In this document: in pieces, positions 41,335 through 48,796 of the stretch
Layout: the number at the start of each line of letters is the position of its first letter
Position numbering within the stretch: the stretch's first letter is position 1
Source: Skermanella rosea
GTDB lineage: Bacteria > Pseudomonadota > Alphaproteobacteria > Azospirillales > Azospirillaceae
Assembly: GCF_016806835.2 (NCBI RefSeq)
Contig: NZ_CP086111.1
Span: forward strand, 674,001 to 738,000
Reading direction: 5' to 3'
DNA length: 64,000 nucleotides
The notes under the pieces: model-generated
What the model was told of the DNA's origin: nothing
Seen by the model: only the letters and a program-made list of their open reading frames with translations
The model's database searches: none
Position numbers and translations under genes: made by a program

Positions 41335-41519
41335 TCATGCCCGGACTTGATCCACGGCTGTCCGGCACGGCGATTGCCCATCAACCCCAAGCTGATGCTC
41401 GGGACACTTCATCTTCCCTTCATCGTCATGCCCGGACTTGATCCGGGCATCTCCAGCCACGGAGCCCCGGTGAGACCTGTGAGACGATGGCCGGATCAAG
41501 TCCGGCCAGGACGAAAAAG
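41335..41519. repeat. Dispersed repeat D (TGCCCGGACTTGATCCGGG type)
   Basis: ATGCCCGGACTTGATCC occurs at 41337 and again at 41428, and its inverted form GGATCAAGTCCGGCCA occurs near 41492-41508, giving a ~96-base palindromic unit at 41424-41519. A degenerate copy lies near 22330-22358. It is a widespread alphaproteobacterial intergenic repeat type. Confidence 0.6.
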
Positions 41520-41604
41520 GGGTATTTCCGCCTTGAGTTCAGGCTTGTGAGCAGTACGCAACAAACGTGCCGGACAGCCGTGGACCGCACCGGCGCATAC
41601 CCCG

Positions 41605-42663
41605 TCACCGGCGCGCCTCTGCGTCCCCATGCCCGGCGGCGGCGCCGATTTCCCCGTCTCCCCAGTCCGAGACGATCGCCAGGACCGAGTCGTGATGGGC
41701 CTTCCCCGACTTGGCACCCTTCGCCGCCAACTCGCGCACCGCGGGATCGTGTCCGTGGATCGACGCATGCTCGTAGCGATAGAACCATTCGTAATGATGG
41801 ATCACCTGGGACATGATGTATTCCCGGTCGAACGCCGGGCCGGACAGCCCCTCCAGCCGATCGCGAGTCCGCCGCTGGACCGGCCCGACCGTCTCCAGCG
41901 ACGCCACGCCGTTGGCGCCGGCGGCCTGCCGGAACTGCTCGCCCGAGCGGCCATGTTCCTCGACCATGCGGCGCGCGAACGCGCGGACCGGTTCCGTCAC
42001 GGCTTTCTCCGCCGCCGCTTCGCCCAGCCGCACCTGCGACAGTTCGACGTTCATGGCATAGATCAGGAACATCCGATCCTCCGGCGCCAGCCCGTCCGGC
42101 AGGCCGCCCCGCAGTTCCTCGGCGAGCCGCCCGGCCTGCTCCCGGAAAGCCTCGTTGGCATCGACCTCCCCGGCGGCCGCGTTCCGCAGCGCGGGATCGG
42201 TGCCGTGCCGCGCCTCCCTCCGGTAGATCCAGCCCGCGGTATAGAGGGTCGGTTCCTGAATGCCCACATACACGGCGTCGAAAGCGGCGCCGTCCAGGGT
42301 CCGAAGCCAGTCGATCGACCGTTGCGTGACCGGATCGATTTCCCGCACGGGCTCGACCCCGTTGCTTCCGGCAAGGCCGGCCAGCTCTTCCCCGGTCTCC
42401 GAATGATGGGCGAGGATCCGGCGGGCAAGGTCGCGCACCCGCTCGTCCCGCGCATGTTCCGCGGCGAGCGTGCCGATCGCGATCTGGCCGGCGCTGGTGG
42501 ACGTCGCCGAAAGAAGATAGTTCACTTCCTCCGCATGGGGCTCCGCCGCCCGCGGGGAAGTCTGCGCCTGGGCCGCGCCGGCCAAGGCCGCCTGGGCGAC
42601 CGATGCGAGGAGGGCGATGCCGCGGATCGTGGACCCGATCGTTGCTGGTCTGGCTCGGTGCAT
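41605..42663 (-). CDS. Periplasmic protein with two DUF4142 domains
   Basis: 352 residues. The signal peptide (MHRARPATIGSTIRGIALLA..., cleavage after AAQA) is followed by two ferritin-like four-helix DUF4142 units. The first is at about 45-185 (VNYLLSATSTSAGQIAIGTLAAEHARDERV), the second at about 205-335. Both have the typical alternating His/Glu helices. Function unknown; the family is often stress-linked and exported. The ATG at 42663 has GGAGAG 6 bases upstream. A ~295-bp copy of its 5' part lies at 45653-45945. Confidence 0.88.
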   Translation of the reverse strand: MHRARPATIGSTIRGIALLASVAQAALAGAAQAQTSPRAAEPHAEEVNYLLSATSTSAGQIAIGTLAAEHARDERVRDLARRILAHHSETGEELAGLAGSNGVEPVREIDPVTQRSIDWLRTLDGAAFDAVYVGIQEPTLYTAGWIYRREARHGTDPALRNAAAGEVDANEAFREQAGRLAEELRGGLPDGLAPEDRMFLIYAMNVELSQVRLGEAAAEKAVTEPVRAFARRMVEEHGRSGEQFRQAAGANGVASLETVGPVQRRTRDRLEGLSGPAFDREYIMSQVIHHYEWFYRYEHASIHGHDPAVRELAAKGAKSGKAHHDSVLAIVSDWGDGEIGAAAGHGDAEARR

Positions 42664-43072
42664 CTTTCTCTCCGGTATAAGGTTCGTGCCCTGACCAGAG
42701 ATGACCACCGAACGGCGCGGAAGTTCCAATCCGCGCAAGCCCCGGTCGGCTCCGCAGGGAGTATTTCCTGCGCGATCCACCGGTCACCCGTCCTGACCGG
42801 GTCTGGGCCTCGGACCTGACCCATGTTCCCACGGCGCGAGGATCACCGTCGCAAGCCCGATGGCACCCTGTCCAGCATCGCCGCCAAGCGGTTGGGCATC
42901 ATGGGGCAGTCGGCAGTCGGCAGTCGGCGATCGGCGGACTTCGCCGGCCACTGGCAGCGCGCCGAAACGGCTGATAGTATCGCGACCTCCGATCGCTGAA
43001 AATTCTCCATCGGCGACTGCTCCCTGATCCCCTGCCGCCTCCCGAGATATCAAGAGCCAAGAAAGAACACTG
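42664..43072. other. Region between DUF4142 gene and GNAT-like gene
   Basis: Contains the leader shared with the duplicated copy (to ~42729), a small IS3 transposase scrap, and a tandem 7-base repeat CAGTCGG at 42907-42934 (three exact and one variant unit). No intact gene recognised. Confidence 0.5.
42774..42834 (+). pseudogene. IS3-family transposase scrap
   Basis: The plus-strand reading PDRVWASDLTHVPTA matches the start of the rve integrase core of IS3-family OrfB (typically RVWVSDLTYVPT), including the first catalytic Asp. Sequence on either side no longer aligns, so only about 20 codons remain. Confidence 0.5.
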
Positions 43073-43637
43073 ATGATTGGGAGCATGCTCGGCCTGCTGA
43101 GATCGGAAACAGCCCGATACAGGCATTATTATGAGGAAAGACGAGAAGAGGCGCATCAGTATATCTTAGCGCAATTGGCCCCGATGATCGGTGAGTCCCT
43201 GACGGACATTACGGATATCAACTCCAAAGCTCTCGAATGCTGGGAGAAGCAGTGGCTACCTTTCATCCCATCAGGGAGATCATGGTCGGATTGGAATTGG
43301 CGCGACGATGTCGCGGGTTGGAAGAAGCATATCGATCGATTCGAAGTCGCGATCTGGAGCGGAAGACAGCTTTGTGGATTGGCTCTCGGAAAGCCTTCGC
43401 AAGCGAGAAACAACCTTTCGGTCTACCTGTTGCAGGGCAGTCCGGTTGAAAATCACCCCCTCAAGGGCAAAGTATTGGCTATCGTGATCGACGCCGCAGG
43501 CGCCTATGGAACCGCTCTGGGCTGCCGGGAGAAGGCTTGTGAAACCGCTCAGCGGTATGACAGGTAAGTATCAGGATCTGGGTTTCAGGCTTGTAAAGGA
43601 ACACAGATCCGCGCCATATTGCGTTCGTTCGTTATAA
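43073..43637 (+). pseudogene. GNAT-like small protein gene with a frameshift
   Basis: The first frame runs from ATG 43073 to 43567 (164 codons: MLGLLRSETARYRHYYEERR...). It reads well to GTALGCRE near 43530, then degenerates. One base over, the sequence continues as RLVKPLSGMTGKYQDLGFRL and ends VKEHRSAPYCVRSL with TAA at 43637, which is what a GNAT-like C-terminus looks like (TALGCRE-[I]-RLVKP). A two-base loss (or one-base gain) at about 43531-43533 explains this. Codon use is less GC-biased than the surrounding chromosome. It was probably cotranscribed with the small gene starting 12 bases further on. Confidence 0.6.
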
Positions 43638-43662
43638 GGGAGGTCGCCATGTCGGTTGCCCA

Positions 43663-43671
43663 GCATTTGCG
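43663..43671. repeat. Target-site duplication, left copy
   Basis: GCATTTGCG immediately left of the IS inverted repeat; identical to 44994-45002 on the other side. Confidence 0.85.
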
Positions 43672-44993
43672 GAGAGTGTCAGGAATTTCGTGTGAGGGCG
43701 GGCGGTTTCGCATGATCAGGCGAATGCCTTTGTGAAGCGCTCACCGAAGAGGACGGCGAACTGAGCCTTTGCCATGGCCCATTCGCGTGCCGGCATGGTC
43801 CACTGTTTCTCGGTCCTGTGCAAGACCAGGAAGATCAGCTTCAGGGCGGCATCGTCAGTCGGGAAGTGGCCTCGGGCGCGAACGGCCCGGCGGAGCTTGG
43901 CATTCAAGGATTCGATGGCGTTGGTGGTGTACAGGATGCGCCGGACCTCGGCCGGGAAGGCGTAGAACGGCACCACCTCGTTCCAGGCGCGGCGCCAGCA
44001 CGGGCCGATGGCCGGATACTTGCGTCCCCAGGCGCTGTCCTCGAAGGCTTCCAGCGCGGCCTCGGCGGCCGTGGCGTCGATCGCCCGGTAGATGTCCTTC
44101 AGGGCGGCTGCGACGGCCCGGCGGTCCTTCCAGGAGACGAACTCCAGGCTGTTGCGCAGCAGGTGCACGATGCAGGTCTGGACCATGGCCTGCGGGAACA
44201 CCGCCTGGATGGCGTCGGGAAAGCCCTTCAGCCCGTCGACCACGGCGATCAGGATGTCCTCCACGCCGCGGTTGCGCAGCTCGTTCAGGACACGCAGCCA
44301 GAACTTGGCGCCCTCGTTCTGCTCCAGCCACAGGCCGAGGATCTCCTTGGTGCCGTCGGCCCGCACACCGAGGGCCACGTGGACGGCCTTGTTGCGGACC
44401 AGTCCCTCGTCGCGGACCTTGACCCGCAGGGCGTCGAAGAACACTAGCGGGTAGACCGGCTCCAGCGGCCGGGCCTGCCAGGTGGCGATCTCGTCCAGCA
44501 CGGCGTCGGTCACGGCGCTGATCAGGTCGGGCGAGACCTCCACGCCGTAGAGTTCGCGCAGGTGCCCGACGATCTCCCGGACGCTCATGCCGCGGGCATA
44601 CATCGATACGATCTTGTCGTCGAAGCCCGGAAAGCGCCGCTGGTACTTGGCGATGAGCTGCGGATCGAAGGTCGCCCGCCGATCGCGCGGGATCTCCAGT
44701 TCCAGCTTGCCGGTGTCGGTCAGCACCGTCTTGCGGCCGTAGCCGTTCCGGCCGTTGCCGGCCTCGTCCTCGCCGGCGAGATGATGGTCCATCTCGGCAT
44801 TCAGCGCCCGCTCGGCAAGTGCCTTCTTCAGGCCGTCCAGAAGGCCGTTCGGATCGAACGCGCTCTTCGCGTCGGACCCGGCAAGAAGTTGGTCGAGCAG
44901 GGCGTCAGGGATGACGGGTGGTTTGCGACGAGCCATGCGGGATCTCCTTTTCTCCCAGTATGCCCGCCCTCACACGAAATTCCTGACACTCTC
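43672..44993. mobile_element. Intact IS256-family insertion sequence (1322 bp)
   Basis: Perfect 32-base terminal inverted repeats, 43672-43703 (GAGAGTGTCAGGAATTTCGT...) and 44962-44993, flank one transposase gene. A 9-bp direct repeat borders both ends, showing recent simple insertion. IS256 members usually make 8-9 bp duplications. Confidence 0.93.
43716..44936 (-). CDS. IS256-family (Mutator-like) transposase
   Basis: A 406-residue DDE transposase with the Mut_transposase pattern: NGYGRKTVLTDTGKLELEIPRDR, GFDDKIVSMYARGMSVREI, catalytic Asp in VFFDALRVKV, VVDGLKGFPDAIQAVFPQA (second Asp), CIVHLLRNSLEFV, and the C-terminal catalytic Glu region YTTNAIESLNAKLRR. Uninterrupted and inside intact inverted repeats, so probably active. 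Read opposite to the gene it interrupts. Confidence 0.97.
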   Translation of the reverse strand: MARRKPPVIPDALLDQLLAGSDAKSAFDPNGLLDGLKKALAERALNAEMDHHLAGEDEAGNGRNGYGRKTVLTDTGKLELEIPRDRRATFDPQLIAKYQRRFPGFDDKIVSMYARGMSVREIVGHLRELYGVEVSPDLISAVTDAVLDEIATWQARPLEPVYPLVFFDALRVKVRDEGLVRNKAVHVALGVRADGTKEILGLWLEQNEGAKFWLRVLNELRNRGVEDILIAVVDGLKGFPDAIQAVFPQAMVQTCIVHLLRNSLEFVSWKDRRAVAAALKDIYRAIDATAAEAALEAFEDSAWGRKYPAIGPCWRRAWNEVVPFYAFPAEVRRILYTTNAIESLNAKLRRAVRARGHFPTDDAALKLIFLVLHRTEKQWTMPAREWAMAKAQFAVLFGERFTKAFA

Positions 44994-45002
44994 GCATTTG
45001 CG
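44994..45002. repeat. Target-site duplication, right copy
   Basis: GCATTTGCG directly after the right inverted repeat, matching 43663-43671. Confidence 0.85.
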
Positions 45003-45311
45003 CCCTACCGGCTTTGGCAGACCTATTGAAAAGCCGGTGTCTGCCGAGCGCCAGGATGGACTGGATGCCGATACCGCCCGGCAGCGGCTGCATGGCTATA
45101 AGAGCCTGCTGTCCACACTCAGCACCGAGCAACGGAAACGTGTTTTGGCGGACGTTGGTCCAGAGGTTGCCGGGATTCCCGGATCTTACGAAAAGTAGAT
45201 CCGGCAACAGATCAGCCCCGCCTCGGCGGAACTTCTCCATTTGATCCAGGCGCGGTGCGGCACTTTACATGACGATAAGTGCCATACCGTTACAAGTGCC
45301 CGCTTGAAAAA

Positions 45312-45640
45312 CCATGGATGGGCGATGCTTCCGAGCATGAGTGCGCCCATGGCGAGGTATGTCATGCCGCCCGCGACGCCGCATCTGACCTCTTGGTCGC
45401 GGACCACCCAGCGCCGTTGCGGCACCGTGAAGCCCTTCCGTTGCGCCACCTTGCGCCCGACCTCGAGGATGAACTCCTGGCCGGCCGCGCCACCCGTCAG
45501 CTTGTCGCGATCGCAGGCGCCATCGGCGAAGTAGTGCTTGAGCCGGGGCCGGCGCTTGCGGATCGCCTTGATGACGAACTCGGCGCCGGCGACATCCGGT
45601 CATCGGAGGCGGTCAGGTCGAGCATCTGCAGGTGCCCTTC
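45312..45640 (-). pseudogene. IS5-family transposase remnant (C-terminal part)
   Basis: The minus strand reads LQMLDLTASD, then after a frameshift FVIKAIRKRRPRLKHYFADG, ACDRDKLTG, FILEVGRKVAQRKGFTVPQRRWVV, and MTYLAMGALMLGSIAHPWF. This is the C-terminal DDE domain of IS5-group transposases (typically IRKRWPWLKHLFADGAYDR ... RRWVVERTF). The RTFGWM...RRL segment with the catalytic Glu is deleted, so it is non-functional. The upstream end is fused to the truncated DUF4142 copy at about 45650. Confidence 0.75.
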
Positions 45641-45652
45641 GCCGCCAGCTTG

Positions 45653-45945
45653 CACACCCGCTCTCCCCGCGCATGTTCCGAGGCGAGCGTGCCGATCACG
45701 ATCTGGCCGGCGCTGGTGGACGTCGCCGAAAGAAGGTAGTTCACTTCCTCCGCATGGGGCTCCGCCGCCCGCGGGGAAGGCAGCGCCTGGGCCGCGCCGG
45801 CCAAGGCCGCCTGGGCGACCGATGCGAGGAGGGCAATTCCGCGGATCGTAGACCCGATCGTTGCTGGTCTGGCTCGGTGCATCTTTCTCTCCGGTATAAG
45901 GTTCGTGCCCTGACCAGAGATGACCACCGAACGGCGTGGAAGTTC
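45653..45945 (-). pseudogene. Truncated duplicate of the DUF4142 gene 5' end
   Basis: A ~293-bp segment nearly identical (a few substitutions) to 42434-42729 of the intact gene: the same leader, ATG (45882), signal peptide, and VNYLLSATSTSAGQIVIGTL, ending at EHARGERV, after which IS5-like sequence takes over. The residual frame stops at 45613 (89 codons). Its leader side joins an IS630 scrap at about 45945. Likely the product of IS-mediated duplication and rearrangement. Confidence 0.85.
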
Positions 45946-46051
45946 GTACTCGGGTTGACGCTGACCAGCGGGCCGCCGCTCGACATGAAGTCCCGCTATT
46001 AATCACTCAGATTATCCGGACACACAAATCAGACGAATAGCCCTGACTCAT
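45946..46051 (-). pseudogene. IS630-family transposase N-terminal remnant
   Basis: GGAGGTAGATC precedes ATG 46051, which begins MSQGYSSDLCVRII, then a TGA stop (46007-46009), then VINSGTSCRAAARWSAST. Read through the stop, this matches the N-terminal helix-turn-helix of IS630-family transposases (typically MS..YS.DLR.RVI..v..G.SCRAAA.rF). The rest is missing at the junction with the DUF4142 fragment. Confidence 0.65.
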
Positions 46052-46159
46052 GATCTACCTCCAAATACGGTAAATCACACCATAGCCAAATCGCAACATT
46101 TATTTGTATTTTTCGCTCAGCGCCCCAGTGTTATCAAAGCTGAATTGTATAAATTTCAG

Positions 46160-46397
46160 TTAGGTCTTCCTTGCAATACTGGCTCCAACCACAACGCCGG
46201 CGAGGACAAGAAGGCCGCACATAAATCCTTGCGCAAGATTTCCTTTCTTCTCTGCGGGTAGGTCCTTGACAAGGTTGTTGAAAGCATCAGCCGTCTTCTC
46301 GATAAATTGTAATGTGGGTGATCTTAGCCCGAGGTCAGTTTCATTTCTAATTTTTTTCTAGTTCTGTAAGAATAACCGGCCCATCCTTATTCGGCAT
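46160..46397 (-). pseudogene. Small membrane protein gene with a poly-A frameshift
   Basis: From ATG 46397 the minus strand reads MPNKDGPVILTELEK. At a run of seven A (46357-46351) the frame must slip by one base to continue IRNETDLGLRSPTLQFIEKT, ADAFNNLVKDLPAEKKGNLA and a single transmembrane helix (GFMCGLLVLAGVVVGASIA) ending RKT-stop at 46160. The joined product is about 78 residues with a cytosolic helix and C-terminal anchor. Neither half alone is long. This could be a decayed gene, a sequencing homopolymer error, or functional slippage. Family unknown. Confidence 0.5.
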
Positions 46398-46763
46398 TAA
46401 GTTTAGCCATCATAGCTCGACGCGACCACCGGCGGTGAGCTTCATTGACTGCGTTATTGCGACAAAACGTCATTTCAGGTCCGGTTGTGATTTGCAGTTG
46501 CGCCCTGGCGCTCATCGCCGAACCCAGGTTAGATACCGTCAACGTCATCACTTAGTATCTGGCATTCAGCCTGACGCAGGCCGATACGGTGAACAGGGCT
46601 ATCCAGAAGGCTATCAGGGCGTCTACATCGAAATCCGCTAGGGCTTCGACGGAAACGGGTCGGCATCAGATCCGCTGGAACGACAGGCCTTTCACCCGCC
46701 CCATGTTAGCGGATCTGGCGTGGCGAGAGTACGGCGAGGGACGAGCAGGAGCTGTTTCTTGGC
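46398..46763. other. Low-GC degraded region before the TIR gene
   Basis: No intact gene. The plus-strand frame through RHQIRWNDRPFTRPMLADLA and WREYGE (about 46655-46738) appears to continue, after one extra G in the GGG at 46738-46740, as RDEQELFLG into the TIR gene. So at least the last part of this stretch is eroded upstream coding sequence of that gene. Earlier parts contain stops in every frame. Confidence 0.45.
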
Positions 46764-47861
46764 ATGATGCGGTCCTGCGGCATCAACTCCATGCATCGGC
46801 CATTCGAAGTTCGCAACGGCTGGGAAGAAGCCGACCGTGAATACACTGCCCCCGATCTGCTGCCGGAATGCGCCGTAGTCGAGAGTCGCCTGTCCTGGCG
46901 CTGTGAGTCCGATAGCCCCGGAGAGACGGCTATATTCCGCTATCCTTTCCTGCATGGCGGCCTGATCCGGGAGATCATGGCGAAGGTCGGCGAACAGGCC
47001 GGCCAGGATGCGCTCTATTGGCAGGGCAGTTTCTGGGGTTATGAAAAAACTACTGGCAGCCGCCTTCTCATCGAGCAGCACATGACAGGCCGATGGCAAG
47101 GCGAGATCCATGTAACGAAACGCGGCCAGGCGGCAGCGCTGCTCGATCGCCTGGTTGAACTGGTCGAGCGGGCGCAGTCGCATCTGGGCCTGAAACCGGA
47201 CGATGTGTCACGCCCGCCAAAGGCGCCCAATCCCCAGGAGGAGGTGAAATTGACATTCGGACGGGAGAAGCCGCACGATTCCGCCACACCGGAATGGTAC
47301 GTGTCCTATGCCTGGGGCGACGACAAGACCAAGGAGGGCCGGGAGCGTACACGTACCGTAGACCGCCTCTGCGCGAAGGCGGAAGCGCGGGGGCGGACCA
47401 TCCTGCGGGACAAGAACGTGCTCGACCTCGGCGACAGCATCACCGATTTCATACGCAGGCTGGGCCAGGGCAAGCGCATCTTCGTGATCTTCAGCGAGAA
47501 GTACGCCCACTCGCCCTACTGCATGCTGGAACTCCACGAGATCTGGCGCACCAGCCGGCAGGAGGAGCAGGACTTCCTGGACCGGGTACGCATCCTCGCC
47601 CTGCCGGATGCACCGCGCATGGACGATCCGCGCGACCGGATCAAGTTGGCAGTGCATTGGAAGAAGGAACACGACGATTTCGACGCCCTCAGCCGGGAAC
47701 ATGGCGCCAGCGTCTTCGGCGAGGAGGACCATCGCCGCCTTAAGCAGATGCAGCGGTTCTATGCCGATGTGTCGAACATCCTCGCGACCCTCGCCGCCCG
47801 GGTGCAACCCCGCACCCTGGAGCAACTGATCGAGTGGGGGCTTGAAGACCCCGAGGATTGA
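46764..47861 (+). CDS. Orphan COR-TIR protein (C-terminal part of a Roco/STAND-like protein)
   Basis: 365 residues. Residues ~20-145 resemble the C-terminal (B) half of a COR domain: YTAPDLLPE, IFRYPFLHGGLIREIMAKVG, YWQGSFWGYEKTTGSRLLIE, WQGEIHVTKRG. Residues ~177-300 form a TIR domain: WYVSYAWGDD, ILRDKNVLDLGDSITDFIRR, and SPYCMLELHEIW with Cys253/Glu256 matching the WCxxE-type catalytic Glu of NADase TIRs. No LRR or Roc GTPase part remains; the reading frame is broken just upstream, so this looks like a 5'-truncated Roco-type protein, possibly of defence origin. It may still be translated from ATG 46764. TIR is confident, COR moderately so. Confidence 0.75.
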   Translation: MMRSCGINSMHRPFEVRNGWEEADREYTAPDLLPECAVVESRLSWRCESDSPGETAIFRYPFLHGGLIREIMAKVGEQAGQDALYWQGSFWGYEKTTGSRLLIEQHMTGRWQGEIHVTKRGQAAALLDRLVELVERAQSHLGLKPDDVSRPPKAPNPQEEVKLTFGREKPHDSATPEWYVSYAWGDDKTKEGRERTRTVDRLCAKAEARGRTILRDKNVLDLGDSITDFIRRLGQGKRIFVIFSEKYAHSPYCMLELHEIWRTSRQEEQDFLDRVRILALPDAPRMDDPRDRIKLAVHWKKEHDDFDALSREHGASVFGEEDHRRLKQMQRFYADVSNILATLAARVQPRTLEQLIEWGLEDPED

Positions 47862-48217
47862 CCTGCCGCCAGAAGCGGCGCCAATCCTTCGATTGCAATC
47901 ATCGCAAGCAAAGAATCGCCCGCAAGACCGCCGGAAAGCCCCAAAACCAGCACGCACGTTGACATCCGCGCGAATTCGGATCAGAGTTCGCGCGCCGTCA
48001 TATCCCATGCATGGCGGCCGAGCCGAAGAGTGGGGACTCCAAGGCCCGGCCTGACCATAGATGCCACTTGCTGAAGGCCGAACATCCATGGCTAATCGAC
48101 TACCTAGCACAAACGGAGTGCTCGCGCTCCGGTCATTGTTACCCCCGCCGCGGCGACCTCGTTCGTCGCGGCGGGGGGCTCCCTCCGCTTTCCGGCCAGC
48201 CGCGCGGGGGTAGCATC
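47862..48217. other. Non-coding stretch after the TIR gene
   Basis: No convincing gene. A strong GC hairpin (48142-48157 with 48165-48178, slightly bulged) lies 40 bases before the next small ORF and could be a terminator or a leader structure. Confidence 0.4.
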
Positions 48218-48436
48218 ATGTCCATGTCTGGAAGGTACGAGGCCCGGTTCGACGCCGGGCTGGGGGACATGCGCGTTTTCGACGGCGACGGCACGCCGCT
48301 GACCGACGACGATGCTGTCTACCTCGTCAACATGCTGGGCGAAACGGTGGACGAGATGGACCGCCGAGGCTTCGACCCCGACTCCGCCCGGTTTCACATC
48401 GACCGCCGGCCGGAACAGCCCTCCGCGCCGGGGTAA
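48218..48436 (+). CDS. Small acidic hypothetical protein (72 aa)
   Basis: Not recognised. The acidic protein (MSMSGRYEARFDAGLGDMRV... FDPDSARFHIDRRPEQ) has no membrane segment. The Shine-Dalgarno is weak (GGGGGTAGC), but codon use is like that of host genes. It lies between a GC hairpin and a REP-like element, so it is either a solitary small gene or the edge of the accessory island. Confidence 0.5.
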   Translation: MSMSGRYEARFDAGLGDMRVFDGDGTPLTDDDAVYLVNMLGETVDEMDRRGFDPDSARFHIDRRPEQPSAPG

Positions 48437-48482
48437 GGCCCTGCGCCGGTATCGCGGCGGTTGAACAGAGAAACAATTCCTT

Positions 48483-48561
48483 GTGGGTCGGGTAGAGCGA
48501 AGCGGCACCCGACACAGCAGGCGCGGTGCTGTCGGGTGCCGCTTCGCTCTACCCGACCTAC
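48483..48561. repeat. REP-like palindromic element, copy 2
   Basis: Arms 48483-48513 and 48531-48561 are 31-base inverted copies with one mismatch, around a 17-base loop. The core (GTCGGGTAGAGCGAAGCGGC) matches the element at 22413-22487. The flanking stretch to 48796 holds ATCCGTG-CATCCG repeats but no gene. Confidence 0.85.
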
Positions 48562-48796
48562 GGTCTTATCCTTGCCAAGCAATTTATGGTTTCAACGACC
48601 GTGGGCGTCAGCCTCCCAGCGTCGCAAAAGCTGTCGCCGTATCCGTGCCCATCCGACCTTATCCGTGTCCATCCGTGGAAAACAGAAGCTCGGATACCCC
48701 GACTTGCCACCCAGCCCCAACCAACATCAGGATTGATTTCCTGACAAATCCAAGGATAATAAACCCAACCCTCACCCCGCCCTGAAAGCCGCGACC

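Larger units (their letters stand above)
43649..45198 (+). pseudogene. Small gene (about 72 aa) split by an IS256 element
   Basis: Joining 43649-43671 to 45003-45198 (removing the IS and one target copy) restores an open frame: MSVAQHLRPTGFGRPIEKPV ... GYKSLLSTLSTEQRKRVLAD ... GPEVAGIPGSYEK. The ATG has GGGAGG 6 bases upstream and follows the GNAT-like gene by 12 bases, so the pair looked like an operon before insertion. Not a family I recognise; short, hydrophilic and helical. The reconstruction is read directly from the sequence. Confidence 0.7.

Noticed and set aside
42907-42934. Tandem CAGTCGG repeat as possible iteron/origin
   Set aside because: Only four 7-base units (one variant), no AT-rich region or replication gene beside it; probably simple-sequence expansion.
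46430-46640. Possible membrane segment VVICSCALALIA followed by an amber codon and FSLTQADTVNRAIQKAI
   Set aside because: Interesting as a decayed gene, but I could not link it to a family and frames are broken on both sides, so it is not listed as a gene.
46435-46641. 68-codon plus-strand open frame starting MSFIDCVIATKRHF
   Set aside because: No Shine-Dalgarno, no family resemblance, and lies in eroded DNA before the TIR gene.
48142-48178. GC hairpin considered as a riboswitch or thermosensor before the 72-aa ORF
   Set aside because: The stem is simple with a bulge and no conserved riboswitch core; more likely a terminator or chance GC pairing.
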